Part shown: positions 60,513 through 64,000 of the stretch, one piece after another
Layout: each line of letters begins with the position of its first letter
Position numbering within the stretch: the stretch's first letter is position 1
Source: Anaerolineae bacterium
GTDB taxonomy: Bacteria; Chloroflexota; Anaerolineae; Promineifilales; Promineifilaceae
Assembly (NCBI GenBank): GCA_020848035.1
Contig: JADLAX010000052.1
Coordinates: 1-64,000 of the forward strand
Reading direction: 5' to 3'
DNA: 64,000 nucleotides
The notes under the pieces: model-generated
Seen by the model: the letters and a program-made list of their open reading frames with translations, nothing else
Told to the model about the DNA's origin: nothing
Database searches by the model: none
Position numbers and translations under genes: made by a program

Positions 60513-61722
60513 AGTTGTTAATGCTTGCCTTCAATCTATCCATCGCCTCCGCCAGCAGCCAGCGTGGGCAGGCCAGGTTGATGCGCTCGAAACCTGCACC
60601 TTCAGGGCCGAAGATTTCGCCTTCGTCCAGGTAGAGGTGGGCGTCTTCAAAGATGAGCTTTTTGCGCTCGGCGGGCGATATGTCCAGGGCGCGGCAGTCT
60701 AGCCAGACCAGGTAGGTGCCTTCGGCGGGCAGCAGGTGCAGCTGCGGCAGGTGTGTTTCCAGGTAGTCGCGCATAAAGTGGTAATTGTCGGCGACGTAGG
60801 CCATAACGGCCGTTAACCATTCCTCTCCCAAATTATAGGCCGCCTCCGTAGCCACCACGCCAAAGGTGTTGACCCCCATGATGCCGGTGCGCTCCAGCGT
60901 TTTGCCAAACTGGGCGCGCCGCGCCTCGTCGGGGATGATGATGTTAGACAGCTTCAGCCCGGCGATGTTAAACGTTTTGCTCGGCGCGGTGCAAACGATG
61001 CTGTGCTGGGCAAAACGCTCGCTGATGTTGGCGAAGCTGGTGAATTGCACGCCGGGGTAGATGAGATCGCAGTGAATCTCGTCGGAGATGACCAGGACGT
61101 CGTTGTCCAGGCAAATTTCGCCAAAGCGCGTCAGTTCTTCGGCGGTCCAGACGCGGCTGACGGGGTTGTGTGGGCTGCACAGGATGGCCATTTTCACCGC
61201 TGGATCGGCGGCTTTGGCGGCCAGGTCGTCGAAATCCATCTGGTAACGGCCGTCTTGCAGCAGCAGCGAGTTAGAGACCACCTCACGGCCGTTGTTTTCG
61301 ATGGCAAAGGTGAAGGGGTGGTACACGGGCCGCTGGATGAGAATTTTGTCGCCGGGCTGGGTGTAGGTCTGGATCATCAGGTTGAGCGCGGGCACCACAC
61401 CGGGGGTCATGACAATCCAGTTGCGTTGGATGGAACGGCCGTAGCGCCGGGCAAACCAGTTAATCACCGCCTCGTAATACGAATCTGTGGGCATGGCGTA
61501 GCCAAACACGCCCCGTTTGGCCCGCTCCACAATGGCGTCAATCACGGCTGGCGGGCAGCGAAAGTCCATGTCGGCTACCCACATGGGTAGCAGCCGCTCC
61601 CCGCCGTGTCTGGGATGGGCGTGGTCGCCCTGCACCGCGTTGTGCTGCGCATCAAAAATAAACTCCCACTTGATGCTGTTGATACCAAATTTGTTTACTT
61701 CAGTGTCGAAATCGAAGGACAT
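60508..61722 (-). CDS. patB: PLP-dependent cystathionine beta-lyase, PatB/MalY type
   Basis: 404 residues of fold-type I aminotransferase class I/II, MalY/PatB subgroup. It opens with KWEFIFDAQHNAVQGD and LLPMWVADMDFRCPPAVIDA, signature of this group. The PLP lysine lies in CTAPSKTFNIAGLKLSN, the Asp contacting the pyridine nitrogen in VLVISDEIHCDLIYPG, and NPVSRVW provides the phosphate-side Asn. It cleaves cystathionine or cysteine conjugates. ATG 61722 has AGGAG upstream; codons before it come from the octamer repeat. Confidence 0.92.
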   Translation of the reverse strand: MSFDFDTEVNKFGINSIKWEFIFDAQHNAVQGDHAHPRHGGERLLPMWVADMDFRCPPAVIDAIVERAKRGVFGYAMPTDSYYEAVINWFARRYGRSIQRNWIVMTPGVVPALNLMIQTYTQPGDKILIQRPVYHPFTFAIENNGREVVSNSLLLQDGRYQMDFDDLAAKAADPAVKMAILCSPHNPVSRVWTAEELTRFGEICLDNDVLVISDEIHCDLIYPGVQFTSFANISERFAQHSIVCTAPSKTFNIAGLKLSNIIIPDEARRAQFGKTLERTGIMGVNTFGVVATEAAYNLGEEWLTAVMAYVADNYHFMRDYLETHLPQLHLLPAEGTYLVWLDCRALDISPAERKKLIFEDAHLYLDEGEIFGPEGAGFERINLACPRWLLAEAMDRLKASINNL

Positions 61723-61736
61723 GAGTGTGCTCCTGA

Positions 61737-61860
61737 ATGGGTGACAAGGTGACAAGGTGACAAGGTGATAAAGTGCTAAGGTGAACGGGTGAAGGGGTGA
61801 AGGGGTGAGTGAGGTCACCTTGTCACCCCTTCACCCTGTCACCCCTTCTCCCCTTCTCCT
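61737..61860. repeat. Octamer-periodic GTGACAAG array
   Basis: GGTGACAA repeated with variants, then GGGTGAAGGGGTGAAGGGG, followed by complementary CACCTTGTCACC and CTTCACCCTGTCACCCC. Same class as 12735-12850. It fills the gap between the PlsC-like and PatB-like genes. Confidence 0.75.
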
Positions 61861-62601
61861 CTAAAATTCGCTGGTGGACTCCCAGGGAAAAGCGGCTACT
61901 GCTTCCGCCGCCGCCCGGATGGCGGGGTCGGAGGAGTAGATGCCGTGCTTTTCTGGGGGGATAAGGGCGGCAATGTGCCGCATAATTTCGTGGCCAATTT
62001 CATCGAGCTGTTCGCGCTTATCGCGCCCGTGCCCGTTGACGCTGAAGGGACCAAACGGCCGTCCGATCCGAATCGTGACCCGCGCCCGTTTTCCCTGCCG
62101 CAGCGAGGGAAAAATGTCGGGCATGCCATCCAGGCCGATGGGCAAGATGGGCACCCCCGTTCGCGTCGCCACATAGGCGGTGCCGGGGCGGGCTGGTCGC
62201 AGCACCTGGGCCCACGCCCCACCTTCGGGAAAGATGCCCAGAATGCCGTTTTGCTGCATCACATATTCGGCCGCTTTCAGCGCATACCGGGAGCCAGTAC
62301 CACGCCCCACCAAATATACCTTCCACAGCTCGGGAATCCACTTGGCCATGAGCGGTGCGGCGGGTCGCTGGGTGCCGGCAAAAAATTCCAGCGGCTGGGG
62401 CAGCACGGCCAGCACCGCCACCGGGTCGGCAAAGTCAAAATGGTTGCCCACGACCAACAAGGGGCCGTTTGGTGGAATGTTTTCTTCGCCGATGATCTCA
62501 AAATGGGTCAACGTTTTAAGGGTGGTGCGAGCCATCCAGCGCAAAATGCGGCGGGCGGTAGGACGGTGAGGATAGCGGAATTCAGCAGGGATGTCGACCA
62601 T
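61861..62601 (-). CDS. plsC: PlsC-family 1-acyl-glycerol-3-phosphate acyltransferase
   Basis: 246 residues. Acyltransferase motif I NHxxxxD is GNHFDFAD, motif II-like WKVYLVGRG and motif III IFPEGGAW are in order, then VPILPIGLDG (motif IV). It acylates lysophosphatidate or a related glycerolipid at the inner membrane. I use ATG 62601; the frame opens 12 codons earlier at 62637 without a better ribosome-binding site. It lies downstream of the M23 peptidase gene on the same strand, separated by a long heptamer array. Confidence 0.87.
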   Translation of the reverse strand: MVDIPAEFRYPHRPTARRILRWMARTTLKTLTHFEIIGEENIPPNGPLLVVGNHFDFADPVAVLAVLPQPLEFFAGTQRPAAPLMAKWIPELWKVYLVGRGTGSRYALKAAEYVMQQNGILGIFPEGGAWAQVLRPARPGTAYVATRTGVPILPIGLDGMPDIFPSLRQGKRARVTIRIGRPFGPFSVNGHGRDKREQLDEIGHEIMRHIAALIPPEKHGIYSSDPAIRAAAEAVAAFPWESTSEF

Positions 62602-62641
62602 GGGCGGAAGTTTAGTGGATGATGGGGGGAGGGGCAAAAAA

Positions 62642-62775
62642 ATGGTTGATGGTTAATGGGGCAAGTGGCGGGTGGCAGGTGGCAAGTGGCAGGTGGCAAG
62701 TAGCAGGTTGCAAGTGGCAGGTGGCTGGTTACCGATAACTGTTCACCGGTTACGGATTACCGCTTACCGGGTTAA
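62642..62775. repeat. Long heptamer array
   Basis: About 19 consecutive 7-base units: ATGGTTG, ATGGTTA, ATGGGGC, AAGTGGC, GGGTGGC, AGGTGGC, AAGTGGC and on to TGGTTAC, CGATAAC, TGTTCAC, CGGTTAC, GGATTAC, CGCTTAC, CGGGTTA. It runs through the stop codon of the M23 peptidase gene, so its last units encode that protein's final residues. Confidence 0.8.
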
Positions 62776-64000
62776 ACAGGGCCAGGGGGCCGCCGCCGAC
62801 GTTGATGAGGAGTTGGTTTTGGGTAACGGCCGTTACCCACATCTCATTCGCCAGGGGGGTACGGGAGCCGCCTGCAAAGACGCGGGTGAGGCTGTTTTGC
62901 GCCTGGTCGAGGGCGTAGAGCACCAGTTCGCCGTTGCTGCCGCTGCCCAGGCTGGTGGCCAGGTACGGCTGGTTGTTGACCAGGTGCAGGGTGACGTTGC
63001 CCTGCAGCTGCCCGTTGAAGGAGCGTTCCCAGGTGAGACGGCCGTTGCTGCCAAAAAGCAGCAGGCGGCGGTCGGCGGTGTCGCTGTGGGCCAGCAGCAG
63101 GCTGCCGTCGGGCAGGGCCAGCAGATCGCCCCGGCTGAGGCTGCCCGGCGGCAGGGCGTAGATGAGGATTGGCGCGGGGCTGGCGCTGGCCAAATCGAGC
63201 CGGTACAGCCCTTCGCGGTGGTAGAGCCAGAGGCCGCTGCTGTTTTGCGCCAGCCTGCCGCTGAGATCGGCGATGGGTTGGGCGTTGGCGGCGGTGATTT
63301 GCCACAAACGGCCGTCGTTGCCATCGGTGGTCAGATAGAGCGTGTCGTCGGTGAGCAGCCAGTCGAGCACCTGGCTTTCCAGCGGCAGCGTCCACAATTC
63401 GGTACCGGTGGCGGAAACGGCCGTTAGCGAGGTGCGCGTGGCGGCTACCACGCCGCCATCGGGCAGGGGCAGCAGGCGGGCGGCGCTGTTGAGGCTGAGG
63501 CGGGTTTGCCACTGCTGGACCAAATCGGGCAGGCTGTAGGCGGCCAGGGTGTCTGTTTGGCTGTCGGCCAGGTAGAGCAGTTGGCTGGTTTCGTGGCGCA
63601 GGGCGTCGTCGATGGTTTCCAGGGAGAAGAGGATGGGGTTGGAACGGCCGTCGGCCATGTTCAGCCGGGTGAGCTGGCCGCCTTCCAGCAGCAAAAAGCT
63701 GGTCTCGTCGGCATAACCCACCGGCTGGCTGCCGCCGATGGCGATTTCATCGTTTTGGCTGACGCGGGCAAACGGCCGTACCCAGCTAACCCCCGGAATC
63801 GCGGCCACCCGTGCCGCCCAGATTTCCTGTGACGGCCAGAGCCAGCCCTGGGTGGTGGGGTCTTCTGGCCAATAGCCGGTGAGCGTCTGGAATGGTGCCT
63901 GGGTGCGGACCTCAAAGTGCAGGTGCGGCGAGCTGCGCGGCTGGCCAATCTGCCCCACAAGCTGGCCGCGCGTGACGCAGGTGCCGGGGGTGAGCAGCAC
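62750..64000 (-). CDS. M23-type peptidase with beta-propeller-like C terminus (5' end outside window)
   Basis: 416 residues visible; the 5' end is cut by the window edge. The first ~35 residues are the end of a peptidase M23 (LytM) domain with GQLVGQIG and the zinc-site motif PHLHFEVR. A long segment of repeated strands follows (~70-400: VGYADETSFLLLEGGQLTRL, LYLADSQTDTLAAYSLPD, LYLTTDGNDGRLWQITA, LYRLDLASASPAPIL) resembling a PQQ/WD-type beta-propeller. It is probably an exported cell-wall hydrolase or a scaffold with a sensor propeller. Five ACGGCCGT octamers are present. The last codons derive from a heptamer array. Confidence 0.78.
   Translation of the reverse strand: MLLTPGTCVTRGQLVGQIGQPRSSPHLHFEVRTQAPFQTLTGYWPEDPTTQGWLWPSQEIWAARVAAIPGVSWVRPFARVSQNDEIAIGGSQPVGYADETSFLLLEGGQLTRLNMADGRSNPILFSLETIDDALRHETSQLLYLADSQTDTLAAYSLPDLVQQWQTRLSLNSAARLLPLPDGGVVAATRTSLTAVSATGTELWTLPLESQVLDWLLTDDTLYLTTDGNDGRLWQITAANAQPIADLSGRLAQNSSGLWLYHREGLYRLDLASASPAPILIYALPPGSLSRGDLLALPDGSLLLAHSDTADRRLLLFGSNGRLTWERSFNGQLQGNVTLHLVNNQPYLATSLGSGSNGELVLYALDQAQNSLTRVFAGGSRTPLANEMWVTAVTQNQLLINVGGGPLALFNPVSGNP

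Noticed and set aside
62642..62775. CRISPR array
   Set aside because: Units are 7 bases, imperfect and without spacers; no cas genes are in the window. The same holds for all other periodic arrays.

Overview
The window looks like chromosomal DNA of a filamentous or biofilm-type Chloroflexota bacterium (Anaerolineae/Caldilineae-like). This rests on gene content and style, not on a marker gene: a bidirectional hoxEFUYH hydrogenase, a DUF1800/DUF1501 pair, very long AAA/GAF/histidine-kinase and NACHT proteins, lipoboxes plus Tat signals, many GH13 enzymes and a GC-rich genome. Two sequence habits run through the window. The palindrome ACGGCCGT occurs about 100 times (counted by eye), mostly inside genes, where about one is expected by chance. 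Many intergenic gaps are filled with 7- or 8-base periodic, often inverted, repeats. Both resemble the cyanobacterial HIP1 octamer and STRR heptamers, but the motifs differ.

Layout. 1-0.6 kb: tail of a serine recombinase abutting tRNA-Asp, probably the edge of an old integrated element. 0.7-7.7 kb: an HpcH/HpaI aldolase, then a minus-strand hydrogenase operon hypA-hoxE-hoxF-hoxU-hoxY-hoxH and a hydrogenase maturation protease. 7.9-12.7 kb: an SDR oxidoreductase, a HAD phosphatase, an AT-rich pair of unknown genes and an SLC13-type transporter. 12.8-17 kb: a GH13 glucosidase divergent from a sucrose- or mannosylfructose-type phosphatase/synthase pair, probably making a compatible solute. 17-26.7 kb: lipoproteins, DUF1800/DUF1501, homocysteine methyltransferase, a GNAT acetyltransferase, a membrane zinc protease and three very small membrane proteins.

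27-39 kb is the most unusual part. Four co-directional genes encode a NACHT NTPase with an FGE-like domain, a 1,681-residue AAA/multi-GAF/histidine kinase, a fusion of receiver, APH-like kinase and SIR2-like domains, and an AAA ATPase with a winged helix. This looks like a phosphorelay-controlled, NTP-dependent conflict or signalling system.

39-52 kb: a disaccharide regulon with ROK fructokinase, amylosucrase, trehalose synthase, alpha-glucosidase, two sugar permeases, a binding lipoprotein and a LacI repressor. A HEPN/MNT toxin-antitoxin pair sits inside its gene string. 52-58.6 kb: a secreted lamin-tail/phospholipase-D protein, then a TetR-controlled ABC-2 exporter with two tandem operators. 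58.7-64 kb: housekeeping genes (hypoxanthine phosphoribosyltransferase, THUMP-type rRNA methyltransferase, PatB-type lyase, PlsC-type acyltransferase) and the 3' part of an M23 peptidase gene that leaves the window.
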